DNA from: Melghirimyces profundicolus
GTDB taxonomy: Bacteria > Bacillota > Bacilli > Thermoactinomycetales > DSM-45169
Length of the DNA stretch: 64,000 bases
Direction of reading: 5' to 3'
Assembly: GCF_003054245.1 (NCBI RefSeq)
Contig: NZ_QBKR01000002.1
Span: 62,001-126,000, forward strand
Notes under the pieces: model-generated
What the model was told of the DNA's origin: nothing
Database searches by the model: none
Seen by the model: only the letters and a program-made list of their open reading frames with translations
Shown here: in pieces, positions 1-8,718 of the stretch
Position numbering within the stretch: position 1 is the stretch's first letter
How the letters are laid out: every line of letters begins with the position of its first letter
Program-made: the position numbers and the translations under genes

Positions 1-380
1 GGGTAGATGACGCCGACGGCTCCGAAATTTTTCACCGCCTGGCCTTTAAAGTCGGCTTTTCCGTTGTAGGCGTCGTCCGCCGTCATATTGACGGCCATCC
101 CCAGGTCCAGATCCCCCTTGCCGATCAGGGCCATGTTTTCCACCGATGCCCCGGTGGCCTGCGGAGTCACTTTTACTCCGTCCACATCTTTATTCCACTG
201 GTTGGCCATGGCTCCTCCCAAGGGATAGTAGGTGCCGCCGGTACTCCCGGTTCCCAGGGCGAGTTGCTGTTCACCGCCTTCCGACTCCGCTCCTCCCCCG
301 TCATCCGCAGCTTTTCCGCAACCGGTCAGTGACAGTGCGGCAATCAAGAAAACAGACAACCAAAAAGACCATCTCTTCAT
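1..380 (-). CDS. TAXI-family TRAP transporter solute-binding lipoprotein (5' part only)
   Basis: The reading frame starts with ATG at 380 and runs off the window, giving the first 126 residues. It begins with a lipoprotein signal peptide (MKRW, a hydrophobic stretch, then LTGC, the lipobox, with Cys at about residue 21) and a Gly/Glu-rich linker. The segments LGTGSTGGTYYPLGG and ATGASVENMALIGKGDLDLG are characteristic of TAXI-type binding proteins. Such proteins capture small organic acids or amino acids outside the membrane and deliver them to a DctQM-type TRAP permease, which would lie outside the window. A strong ribosome site (GGGGAGGAT) lies just upstream. The gene is separate from the cobalamin operon, whose terminator precedes it. 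The substrate cannot be told. Confidence 0.85.
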   Translation of the reverse strand, partial: MKRWSFWLSVFLIAALSLTGCGKAADDGGGAESEGGEQQLALGTGSTGGTYYPLGGAMANQWNKDVDGVKVTPQATGASVENMALIGKGDLDLGMAVNMTADDAYNGKADFKGQAVKNFGAVGVIY

Positions 381-502
381 CCAATCATCCTCCCCACGAT
401 GTATGTCCCACTTGAGAGAGTTACAAATCCATTATACATGATTTTGATATAAATGTTGGGCATTTTGGACTATTCATTTCAGTTTGATTACTTTATTCCT
501 TA

Positions 503-550
503 ATACAAAACGAAAAGAGCCGGATCCGTATGGAGTACGGACCCGGCTCT
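503..550 (-). terminator. Rho-independent terminator of the cobalamin operon
   Basis: Read on the minus strand, a GC-rich stem of 15 positions (AGAGCCGG...CCGGCTCT, one 2-base internal mismatch) with a 5-nt loop is followed by a T-rich tail. It lies 39 nt beyond the adenosyltransferase stop codon and marks the end of the long cob/cbi transcription unit. Confidence 0.85.
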
Positions 551-588
551 CCTTAACAGCCCGACGGCATCGACGCCGGCCGCGCGCC

Positions 589-1206
589 TCATGAACCCGG
601 GAGGCCATCATCCCTGCGGCGGGTTTCCCGGCGGGAGCGGTTGCGAAACACTTCCCTTCCCCGCTCATACTGAATATCTTCGATCTTCTCCCGGGCATTG
701 GCGGCACGGGCCAGGGCAAAAAACAAATCGGACAGGCGGTTTAAGTATCTGCGGGCTTCATGGTTGATTTCGTCGTTCAGGGTGAGTGTGACGGCCCGCC
801 GTTCCGCCCGGCGAACCACGGTCCGGCAGATGTGGAGGCTGGACGCGACCGGGGTTCCGCCCGGCAGGATGAATTTTTTCACGGAGGGCGCCTCTTGCAA
901 ACAGCGATCCACCCACTCCTCCAAACGATCCACATGTTCCGCCGTGATTTTATAGGGACGTTTCCCTTTGACCACGGCCAGATCACTTCCCACATCAAAT
1001 AATTCCTGTTGAATCTGTGTCAGGACTTCAATCAGGTCGGAATATTTCTGTCCGTCCCGCTCCCTCATGCGGGCGATGGCATCGCCCACGAAAGAGTTGG
1101 CCTCGTCCACGGTACCGTAGGCTTCCACCCGAACATCGTCCTTGGAAACACGGGCTCCGATCACCGCCGTTTGCCCTTCGTCTCCCCTTCTCGTGTAGAT
1201 TTTCAT
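589..1206 (-). CDS. Cob(I)yrinic acid a,c-diamide adenosyltransferase, PduO/MMAB type
   Basis: The 205-residue protein transfers the 5'-deoxyadenosyl group of ATP to Co(I) corrinoid, giving the adenosylated form used by the last steps of B12 synthesis. The N-terminal TRRGDEGQTAVIG segment matches the PduO ATP-binding motif, followed by VRVEAYGTVDEANSFVG; the conserved CRTVVRRAERR arginine-rich helix is near residue 127. Length is normal for the family. It is the last gene of the operon, 18 nt after cobQ, with a GGAAGG-type ribosome site before ATG 1206. The C-terminus is unusually basic (RNRSRRETRRRDD). It is PduO-type rather than CobA/BtuR-type by motif. Confidence 0.92.
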   Translation of the reverse strand: MKIYTRRGDEGQTAVIGARVSKDDVRVEAYGTVDEANSFVGDAIARMRERDGQKYSDLIEVLTQIQQELFDVGSDLAVVKGKRPYKITAEHVDRLEEWVDRCLQEAPSVKKFILPGGTPVASSLHICRTVVRRAERRAVTLTLNDEINHEARRYLNRLSDLFFALARAANAREKIEDIQYERGREVFRNRSRRETRRRDDGLPGS

Positions 1207-1224
1207 GATTCTCCATCCTTCCTC

Positions 1225-2763
1225 TCAAGCTCGTTCCGTGCTCCATCCCAGGATCCGGTACAGCCTTTTCAGATCGACATGTTGTCGGACATGATCCGCC
1301 AGGCGGTCAAAAGCCGCTTCCCTCATCTCCCGGAACCGGACCGTCTCCTCCAGGGGAAGCCAGCCCTTGTCCCGCCGGATGCCGTTGAGCCAGCTTCTCC
1401 GGAACGCATCATTGTCGAAGATTCCATGGAGGTAAGTGCCCCAGTGCCGCCCGTCCGGGGTGATGGATCCTTCCGCCCGCTCCGCCTCCCCTTCGGCGGC
1501 GATCCGGAGCAAAGGTTCCCGGCCCGAAGTGGGGTGGGTAATTCCCATATGGATCTCGTAGCCCGACACGGGCAGCCCCTTCAGGGATGCCCAGCTTTCC
1601 GGCCGGGCGGATACGACACCGCGAACCCTTAACGTCCGTTTTTCCGGAGAAAAGTCCGTGACCAGCGGGAAAACCTTCAACCCTTCGGCTCTTTTCCGAT
1701 CGGATTCGACTCCCCTTGGATCGCGGATTTCTTCTCCCATCATCTGAAATCCCCCGCAGATGCCCACAACCCGGGCTCCTTCCTCCATCCTCCGCCGGAT
1801 TGCGTCGGCAAGGTGCATCCTGGACCAATGAAGCCAGTCTTCCACCGTATTTTTGCTTCCCGGGAGAATGATCACGTCCGGTGAACCGAGGCTTTCCGGA
1901 CGGTCCACATAATCGAGCTCCACGTCCGGCTCCCGTTCCAAAGGATCCAAATCCGTGAAATTGGAGATCCGGGGATGCCGGATCACCGCCATCCGGATCC
2001 GCTCCCCTTCGCCCCGCATCCGCGGCCGGTGATCCAGGGCCACCGAATCTTCCGCTTCGATGCGGATATCAGGCAAAAAGGGAATCACCCCCAGCACCGG
2101 CTTGCCGGTCCGTTCCTCCAGCCAGCGGAGGCCGGGCTCCAGCAGGGACGGATCTCCCCGGAATTTGTTGATGAGAAAACCCACGACCCGTTCCCGTTCC
2201 CCGGGTTCCAACAATTCCATCGTTCCCACGATCTGGGCGAAAACGCCTCCCCGGTCGATGTCCGCCACCAGCAGGACGGGAGCCTGAATCGTTTTGGCCA
2301 GACGCATATTGACCAGTTCCCGGTCCTTCAGGTTGATCTCCGCCGGACTGCCGGCTCCTTCGATCACGATCACATCCGCCTGCTTCCTCAGGCGCTCCCA
2401 GGCATCCAGGATGACCGCCCAGGCCCCCCGGTGAAAATCTTCCCGGTAGGAACGGGCATCCATATCCCCGAGAGGTTTCCCCCGGACCACGATCTGGGAA
2501 CGGGTATCGCCGGAGGGTTTGATCAGAATCGGATTCATATCCGCCGTGGCTTCCACTCCGCAGGCTTCCGCCTGAACGCCCTGTGCGCGTCCGATCTCCA
2601 GCCCGTCCCGGGTCACATAGGAATTGAGGGCCATGTTCTGGGATTTGAACGGCGCCACGGAATGGCCGTCCTGCCGGAGCATCCGGCAAAAAGCGGTGGC
2701 CAGGACGCTTTTGCCCACGTCGGAGCCCGTCCCCTGAAACATCAGACACTTTTTCAACCGCAT
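1225..2763 (-). CDS. cobQ: Cobyric acid synthase (CobQ/CbiP)
   Basis: This glutamine-dependent enzyme amidates the b, d, e and g side chains of adenosylcobyrinic acid a,c-diamide. The P-loop FQGTGSDVGKS is at residues 9-19, followed by the dethiobiotin-synthetase-like domain with FKSQNMALNSYVT. The class-I amidotransferase domain has the nucleophile in GICGGFQ (Cys about 336) and the paired His in GTYLHG (about 446). About 512 residues is normal length. I chose ATG 2763, which overlaps the chelatase stop as TGATG, with AGAGGA upstream; an in-frame GTG sits one codon earlier at 2766. It is coupled to the chelatase upstream and lies 18 nt before the adenosyltransferase. Confidence 0.95.
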   Translation of the reverse strand: MRLKKCLMFQGTGSDVGKSVLATAFCRMLRQDGHSVAPFKSQNMALNSYVTRDGLEIGRAQGVQAEACGVEATADMNPILIKPSGDTRSQIVVRGKPLGDMDARSYREDFHRGAWAVILDAWERLRKQADVIVIEGAGSPAEINLKDRELVNMRLAKTIQAPVLLVADIDRGGVFAQIVGTMELLEPGERERVVGFLINKFRGDPSLLEPGLRWLEERTGKPVLGVIPFLPDIRIEAEDSVALDHRPRMRGEGERIRMAVIRHPRISNFTDLDPLEREPDVELDYVDRPESLGSPDVIILPGSKNTVEDWLHWSRMHLADAIRRRMEEGARVVGICGGFQMMGEEIRDPRGVESDRKRAEGLKVFPLVTDFSPEKRTLRVRGVVSARPESWASLKGLPVSGYEIHMGITHPTSGREPLLRIAAEGEAERAEGSITPDGRHWGTYLHGIFDNDAFRRSWLNGIRRDKGWLPLEETVRFREMREAAFDRLADHVRQHVDLKRLYRILGWSTERA

Positions 2764-4865
2764 CACCCGATTCCTCTGAATAAACCGCCGTCATCCGGAT
2801 CCCGGAGATGGTCCAGGTGCAAGTAATCTCCCTTCAGTTCCCGGGCGAGACGCCGGCACCATCCCAGGCGCAGGGGGCCCGTCTCTGTATCCACCACCGT
2901 ACAGGAAATCCCGGCTTCCCGGATTTTGCCGGCCACCTCCCGCACCCGGCGGAACGCCTCATCCAGAGAACCGTTTTCCCGGGAGGAAAGGTTGAGACGG
3001 CCGTCCGTCACCACCACCAACCGGCTTTCCCCTCCCCGGGTGTCCCATTGCCCGATTCTTTGATAACTCTGTTCCAACGCCTCAGCCAGGGGTGTTCCGC
3101 CCCCGCTGGGCAACTGCGCCAGTGCCTGTGTCGCAGCTTGCACGCTTCGGGTGGGGGAGAGCCACCGGGTCACTTCCCCGTTTCGGAAGCTGAGCAAGGC
3201 GACGTCCTCTCTCCGGCGGTAACACGCCTCCATCCAGGAGCGGAGCGCCCCCTTCACCTGTTCCATCCGACCGTAGCCCGCCATGGAGCCGCTGGCGTCG
3301 ACCAGAAACAGCACCCGGTTCCGGTCGGGCTGGACAAACACCTTTTCCCTCAGGTCCTCCCGACGAAGGAGACGAAAAGGGGGGATCTCGCCGGTGCCGC
3401 CCCGTTTGCCGCACGCGGCGATCAAACTCCCTTCCCAGTCGAAGGAACGGGCCCCTTGCAAGGATGGAGACGGCCGGTTTTTCAGACAGCGCCCCCGGAA
3501 GGGATGCTCCCTCCGCCCGGCCCGCCGGGTACGGGACGGGGAAAGGGGGGGTCCGGAGGATGACCGCCTCCGGGGGGACGCCTCCCGATCGTCGGGAGAA
3601 ATTCGAAACCAACTGCCGACGGGAAAGAGCGATTCCTTCACCTGGCTTCCGGCGGCATCCGTGAACGCTTCGGGCGACTCCCGGGAGGCGCTTCCTTCCG
3701 GCCTCTCCTCCGGCGCCGCCGCTGCTCCCGGCACCGCTTCCCCCTCGCTTCCTGCCCCGTCGGGAACGGAGGGGGCTTCCGCGTTCAAAGGGGTTTGCCT
3801 GGCTTCGGAGTCACCCGGGGATTCCTGCAACTTTTCTTCCCCGCCGCCCGTTTTTCCCGAAGGGGGATCGGGGAAATCTCCACCGGAAGGGCCGGGATCC
3901 GGCTGCCAGGGTTGCTGTGCCCGGTGGGAAAGGGCCAGACGGGCAGCCAGGTTCACATCCCCGGCAGAGACGGCATCCCGTCCGCAGTATGCCGCCCGGG
4001 CTTTGGCCGCCTCGCAGATCACCAGATCCGCCCGCACCCCTTCGGTCAGCGCTTCGGTGCAGATGCGCACCACCTGCTCCAACCGTTCCCGGGGCATGGT
4101 GACCCGGTTCAGCCGCTCTCGGGCTTCGCGCAATCGTTCCGCCTCCTCTTTCTGGGCATCGGCCCAGGCGGCACGGAACCCTTCCGGGTCTTGTTCAAAG
4201 GCCATCCGACGCTCCATCACCTCTAAGCGCAGGTGGGGATCCGACGGGGTCTTCACCTCCACCGACAACCCGAACCGGTCCAGCAGCTGGGGTCTTAAAT
4301 CCCCTTCTTCGGGATTCATGGTTCCGGCCAGAATAAACCGCGCCGGATGGACGACGGAGAATCCTTCCCGCTCCACCCGGTTGCGACCGGAAGCGGCCGC
4401 ATCCAGCAACAGATCCACCAGATGATCCTCCAGCAAATTGACCTCGTCGACATACAGGATCCCCCGGTGAGCACGGGCCAGGAGGCCGGGGCGGAACCGT
4501 TTTTCCCCCCGTTTCATCATCGCCTCCAGATCAGGATGGCCCAAGAGCCGGTCCTCCATCGCACCCAGGGGCAGTTCCGCCACGGTTGGCTTCCGGTGGC
4601 GGGGGGGCTCCCCGGATGCGACTCCTTCACAGTGGGGGCAAAAGGTGAAGGGTTCGTTGGGATCACACCCCAGGGAACAGCCCGGGACAACGGGGATCGG
4701 CGGAAGAAGTTCCGCCAACGCACGGACGGCCGTGGTTTTGCCGTTCCCTTTCTCGCCCCGGATCAGCACCCCTCCGACCCGGTGCGAGACGGCATTGAGC
4801 AGCAGCGCGGTTTTCAGGTCTTCCTGTCCCACCATGGCGGTAAAAGGATACCCGGATTCATGCAT
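2763..4865 (-). CDS. ChlI/ChlD-type (AAA+ plus VWA) chelatase subunit
   Basis: The 700-residue protein fuses a ChlI-like AAA+ ATPase to a ChlD-like integrin/VWA domain, which should drive metal insertion by the CobN subunit encoded next to it. Walker A GEKGNGKTT is at 37-45 and Walker B ILYVDEVN around 136-143. A low-complexity Pro/Glu/Ser linker lies about 375-480, and a VWA MIDAS motif DASGS is at 523-527. Four cysteines at 63, 67, 76 and 79 (CX3C, CX8, CX2C) form a possible metal-binding insert after Walker A. I start at ATG 4865 (MHESGYPF), preceded by GGAGG and overlapping the cobN stop by 8 nt. The open frame continues upstream inside cobN but that part is not ChlI-like. Mg-chelatase is the alternative, but no chlorophyll gene is near. 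Confidence 0.88.
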   Translation of the reverse strand: MHESGYPFTAMVGQEDLKTALLLNAVSHRVGGVLIRGEKGNGKTTAVRALAELLPPIPVVPGCSLGCDPNEPFTFCPHCEGVASGEPPRHRKPTVAELPLGAMEDRLLGHPDLEAMMKRGEKRFRPGLLARAHRGILYVDEVNLLEDHLVDLLLDAAASGRNRVEREGFSVVHPARFILAGTMNPEEGDLRPQLLDRFGLSVEVKTPSDPHLRLEVMERRMAFEQDPEGFRAAWADAQKEEAERLREARERLNRVTMPRERLEQVVRICTEALTEGVRADLVICEAAKARAAYCGRDAVSAGDVNLAARLALSHRAQQPWQPDPGPSGGDFPDPPSGKTGGGEEKLQESPGDSEARQTPLNAEAPSVPDGAGSEGEAVPGAAAAPEERPEGSASRESPEAFTDAAGSQVKESLFPVGSWFRISPDDREASPRRRSSSGPPLSPSRTRRAGRREHPFRGRCLKNRPSPSLQGARSFDWEGSLIAACGKRGGTGEIPPFRLLRREDLREKVFVQPDRNRVLFLVDASGSMAGYGRMEQVKGALRSWMEACYRRREDVALLSFRNGEVTRWLSPTRSVQAATQALAQLPSGGGTPLAEALEQSYQRIGQWDTRGGESRLVVVTDGRLNLSSRENGSLDEAFRRVREVAGKIREAGISCTVVDTETGPLRLGWCRRLARELKGDYLHLDHLRDPDDGGLFRGIG

Positions 4866-7800
4866 CTTCCCCCCTCCTTTCTCCTCCGAATCCTTCGATT
4901 CGGCTTTCCGCTTCCAAGAGTGTTTTGGCCAGTGCTTCCGTGGTCTCCGGGTCCGGCTCCTTCCACATGCCCCGCTGGGCGGCTTCCAACAGGCGTTCCG
5001 CGATATCTTTGAGGGCCCAGGGATTGGATCGGGCGAAAAACTGCCGGACTTCCGGGTCCAGCGCATACCGGCGGCTCAACTGTTCATACATCCAGTCGTC
5101 GATGATTCTCGCCGTCGCGTCATAGCCAAACAAAAAGTCCACCGTGTTGGCCATCTCCAAGGCGCCCTTGTAGCCGTGGCGCCGGACGGACCTCATCCAT
5201 TTGGGGTTGATCACCCGGCTCCGGAACACCCTGAGCGCCTCTTCCTTTAAATGGCGCACCCGGATCAGGCGGGGATTGGACGAATCCCCGAAATACGTTT
5301 TGGGATCCTTCCCGGTCAGGGATCGAACGGTGGCCACCATCCCGCCGTGTTCCTGAAAATAGTCGTCGCTGTCGAAAATGTCGTGTTCCCGGTTATCCTG
5401 ATTTTTGGTGGCCACCTGCACCCGGCGCAGACGGTTTTCAAATTCGGCGGCCGCCGGCTTTCCGTATTCCTTCTCCGTATACGCATACCCGGACCAGGTG
5501 GTGTAGACCCGGGCCAGATCCCGGTCGTCCCGCCACTGGCGGCTTTCAATCAGAGGCAGCATCCCGGCTCCGTAGGTGCCGGGTTTGCTGCCGAACACCC
5601 GGTACAGGGAAGTCTCCCGGGCTTCTTCCCGGGAAAGCCCGGACGCCACCTTTTCCTCCGTCTCCTCGGCCACCCGTGCGGCCAGGGGGTTGTCTTCCGC
5701 CCGTTCATCCAGACCGTTCACCATTTCCACCGCCCGGTTGATCATCCGGACCAGATTGGGAAAGGCGTCCCGGAAAAACCCGCTGATCCGGACGGTGACG
5801 TCCACCCGGGGACGTCCCAGCTCTTCCAGGGGGATCACTTCCAAATCGACCACCCGGCGGCTTTCGTCCCGCCAAACCGGCCGAACCCCCAGCAGCGCCA
5901 GCACTTGGGCGATGTCATCTCCGCGGGTGCGCATGGCGGAGGTCCCCCACATCACGAGCCCCACCGTGCGGGGAGGCTCCCCTTCTTCCTCCCGATACCG
6001 CCGGATGAGCTCTTCGGCCAGCTGCCGGCCCACTTCCCAGGCGCCGGGGGAAGGAAGGGAGTGGGGATCCACGGAATAAAAGTTGCGCCCCGTCGGCAGG
6101 ATGTCCGGCATCCCCCGGGTCGGGGAGCCGCTGGGACCGGCGGGGACGAGCCCCCCTTCCAGCTCGTGCAGCAGGTTCCCGATTTCCGCCGGCGTCTCCA
6201 AAAGCTTGGGGAGCAGGCGGTCCCGGGCATACCCGAGCACGCTTTCCGTCCTTCCCTCCTGCGCCGGCAGGAGGGCATCCGTTTCGGAGCCGCCCTCCGC
6301 GGTGGACCCGGGGTTACCCGGGACCACACCGGCCGGCCGGATCACCTTTTCCGCCAGTGCCGCCTTGGACAGGCGGATGACCTCCTCGCGGACATCCCCC
6401 ACTGTGCGCACCCCGCCAAACCAGGGATCCGCCACCGGGAGTGAACCTGGCCACCGCTTTCCCAGATCGTTTTGGAGCCCGTCCCAGTCCAGGCCGAGGT
6501 CGCGGCAGACCGCCTCGGGCAAGGAGGGCACCGAACCCGTCGGCAGTTGAAGAAGACTGTACAGCAGATCGGTCCAAGCCTCCTCCGTTTCCGGCAGCCG
6601 GCCCATCACGTGGAGACCGTCCCGGATCTGGGCGGACTTCAACTCGCAGATATACCCGTCGATCTCTTCCATAAACGCCTCGAAATCCTCGGGGTACTCG
6701 TCCCGGTTCAGATCCCGGTCCAGCCGGGCCTGAACCACCGTATCCCAGATTTCTTTTTCGATCAGGGGGAGTTTTTTGGGATCCAGGGGTTGCATCTGCG
6801 CATGTTCGTCCATCAGCTGTTCCAGTTTGTCCAGCTCATCGTAAGTGTCGGCCTGGGTCAGCACCGGAACCAAATGGTCGACGATGGTGGCGTGGCTGCG
6901 CCGTTTGGCCTGGGTTCCTTCCCCCGGATTATTGATGATGTAGGGGTAGAAGTGGGGAAGGTCATCCAACACCACTTCCGGATAACAGGAAACGGAGAGG
7001 CCCGTTCCTTTCCCCGGCAGCCACTCCAGGGTTCCGTGTTTTCCCACATGGACCACCGCATCGGCCCCGAAGCTCTCACGGAGCCAATGATAGTAGGCCG
7101 TGTAGTGATGGGTGGGAACCAGATCGGGGCTGTGGTAGATCGCGATCGGATTGTCTCCGAATCCCCGGGGTGGCTGAAGACCCACAAAGATGTGGCCGAA
7201 CCGGATCCCGGGGATCACCAACCGGTCCAGGTGGAGGAACACATCCCCCGGCGGCGGGCCCCAGGTATCTTCGATCCCCCGGCGGGCCTTTTGCGATATC
7301 TGCTCCCAACGTTTGCGGTAGTCTTCTTTCGTCAAATGCCCTTCCGCCCCGGCCAATTGCTCCCCGGTCAAATAACCCCGGTCGTTGCTGCAACGTTCGA
7401 TCAGCCTCAATGCCAGCTCATCCCCGTCCCGGGGCAGATCCTCCGGATTTCCCACATGATAGCCCTGTTCTTTCAGAGCATGAAGGATCCGGACCATGGA
7501 GGCGGGCGTGTCCAGTCCGACCGCATTTCCGATCCGGGAGTTTTTGGACGGTGCATTCGTCAACAGAAAGGCCAGCCGTTTCTCCCCCGCCGGTTTGCGT
7601 CGGAGACGGGCCCAGCGGGCTGCCAGACGCGCCAGGAAGTCCGTCCGGTCCCCGGCGGCCACGTAACGGCGGAGAGGGATGCCGAGGAGGGGATCTTCCC
7701 GAACCGTCTCCTTGAAGGAAAAGGGAACGGTGATGATGCGCCCGTCAAACTCCGGCATGGCCACGTTCATCGCCGTGTCGAGGGGAGTGAGCCCGGCGTC

Positions 7801-8718
7801 GCTCTCATCCCACCGTTTCCGTTCATGGAGCGACACGATGGCCTGCAGCACCGGAACGTCCAGCCCATCAATCCAGGAGCGTTCTTCTCCTTCTCCCGCG
7901 TCATCGGGACTCCGCCGGTGGACCGAAAAGCTCATGGTGACAATCAGGGCGTCCACCGCCGGCCTTCCCGACGGATCCGTCAGCAGGGGCCATGCCGAGT
8001 CCTTTTGTTGGACACCGTCGTCGGGTCCCGCCTTGAGGCTTTGGGTCAACACCGGCAGCGGGACACACCCCCGACGCCGCAGGGATTCCATCAGGGAGTC
8101 GATAAAGTCGGTGTTGCCGCTCATCCAATGGGCGCGGTAAAAGAGGATCCCCACCACCGGCGGACTTTCGCCCTCCACGGCTGCCGCCTCTTCCGGTTGA
8201 ATGTTCTTTTCCCATTCCTGCCGGTCCAGAGGTTCCAGCGAGCCCGGCCGGTAGATTCCGGACCAGGGAAGGTCTCTGGGTTCCTCGTATCCATACGCCG
8301 TTCCCAGCCACGTATCGCTGATCATCCGAAACAACTGGACGAAGTTGCGGACCCCGCCGTATACGGCGTACAGCATCGCCTGACTGGACAAGGACGGGGC
8401 CACGTTGGTGGCCTCCTGCAGCTCCGGATACGGTTCCTGATCCCCCGGCCAGGCCATCAGCGGAATCTCCTTTTCCCGGCAGTGACGGACCACCCGTTCA
8501 AATGAAGGCGGATGCGCCTTTTTGCCACCCAACAGTCGGAGAATCACCACCCTGGCAACGGGCAGGCGGCGGTCCAGGAATTCCCGCGCCTCTTCCTCCC
8601 GGTCCGCCCAGTCGGTCACATTGGCCGTCCGGATCGTCGGAAACCCGTCGGGCAGTTCTGCATAAGCTTCCCGCAGCGTCAGGATATCCGTATCCGCCGT
8701 GGTCAGATAAAGAATCAT
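4858..8718 (-). CDS. cobN: CobN-type cobaltochelatase large subunit
   Basis: The 1286-residue protein is full-length for the CobN/ChlH/BchH superfamily and in the aerobic pathway inserts Co(II) into hydrogenobyrinic acid a,c-diamide. Recognisable blocks include VGILFYRAHWMSGNTDFIDS (about 190), HVGKHGTLEWLPGKG (about 560), the STAMRTRGDDIAQVLALLG segment (about 930) and the YGAGMLPLIESRQW/SGYAYTEKEYG region (about 1060). ATG 8718 follows GGAGGGGAAGGG and overlaps the cbiD stop by 4 nt; its end overlaps the ChlI/D start. The pairing with ChlI/D rather than CobS/CobT is the arrangement used in several bacteria. Its co-occurrence with CbiX, CbiD and CbiG in one operon is unexpected. Confidence 0.93.
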   Translation of the reverse strand: MILYLTTADTDILTLREAYAELPDGFPTIRTANVTDWADREEEAREFLDRRLPVARVVILRLLGGKKAHPPSFERVVRHCREKEIPLMAWPGDQEPYPELQEATNVAPSLSSQAMLYAVYGGVRNFVQLFRMISDTWLGTAYGYEEPRDLPWSGIYRPGSLEPLDRQEWEKNIQPEEAAAVEGESPPVVGILFYRAHWMSGNTDFIDSLMESLRRRGCVPLPVLTQSLKAGPDDGVQQKDSAWPLLTDPSGRPAVDALIVTMSFSVHRRSPDDAGEGEERSWIDGLDVPVLQAIVSLHERKRWDESDAGLTPLDTAMNVAMPEFDGRIITVPFSFKETVREDPLLGIPLRRYVAAGDRTDFLARLAARWARLRRKPAGEKRLAFLLTNAPSKNSRIGNAVGLDTPASMVRILHALKEQGYHVGNPEDLPRDGDELALRLIERCSNDRGYLTGEQLAGAEGHLTKEDYRKRWEQISQKARRGIEDTWGPPPGDVFLHLDRLVIPGIRFGHIFVGLQPPRGFGDNPIAIYHSPDLVPTHHYTAYYHWLRESFGADAVVHVGKHGTLEWLPGKGTGLSVSCYPEVVLDDLPHFYPYIINNPGEGTQAKRRSHATIVDHLVPVLTQADTYDELDKLEQLMDEHAQMQPLDPKKLPLIEKEIWDTVVQARLDRDLNRDEYPEDFEAFMEEIDGYICELKSAQIRDGLHVMGRLPETEEAWTDLLYSLLQLPTGSVPSLPEAVCRDLGLDWDGLQNDLGKRWPGSLPVADPWFGGVRTVGDVREEVIRLSKAALAEKVIRPAGVVPGNPGSTAEGGSETDALLPAQEGRTESVLGYARDRLLPKLLETPAEIGNLLHELEGGLVPAGPSGSPTRGMPDILPTGRNFYSVDPHSLPSPGAWEVGRQLAEELIRRYREEEGEPPRTVGLVMWGTSAMRTRGDDIAQVLALLGVRPVWRDESRRVVDLEVIPLEELGRPRVDVTVRISGFFRDAFPNLVRMINRAVEMVNGLDERAEDNPLAARVAEETEEKVASGLSREEARETSLYRVFGSKPGTYGAGMLPLIESRQWRDDRDLARVYTTWSGYAYTEKEYGKPAAAEFENRLRRVQVATKNQDNREHDIFDSDDYFQEHGGMVATVRSLTGKDPKTYFGDSSNPRLIRVRHLKEEALRVFRSRVINPKWMRSVRRHGYKGALEMANTVDFLFGYDATARIIDDWMYEQLSRRYALDPEVRQFFARSNPWALKDIAERLLEAAQRGMWKEPDPETTEALAKTLLEAESRIEGFGGERRGEDA

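Noticed and set aside
6472-8505. Very long plus-strand open frame opposite cobN
   Set aside because: Antisense to a full-length, recognised gene; composition rich in Gly/Pro/Arg/His as expected from a GC-rich shadow frame; no ribosome site.
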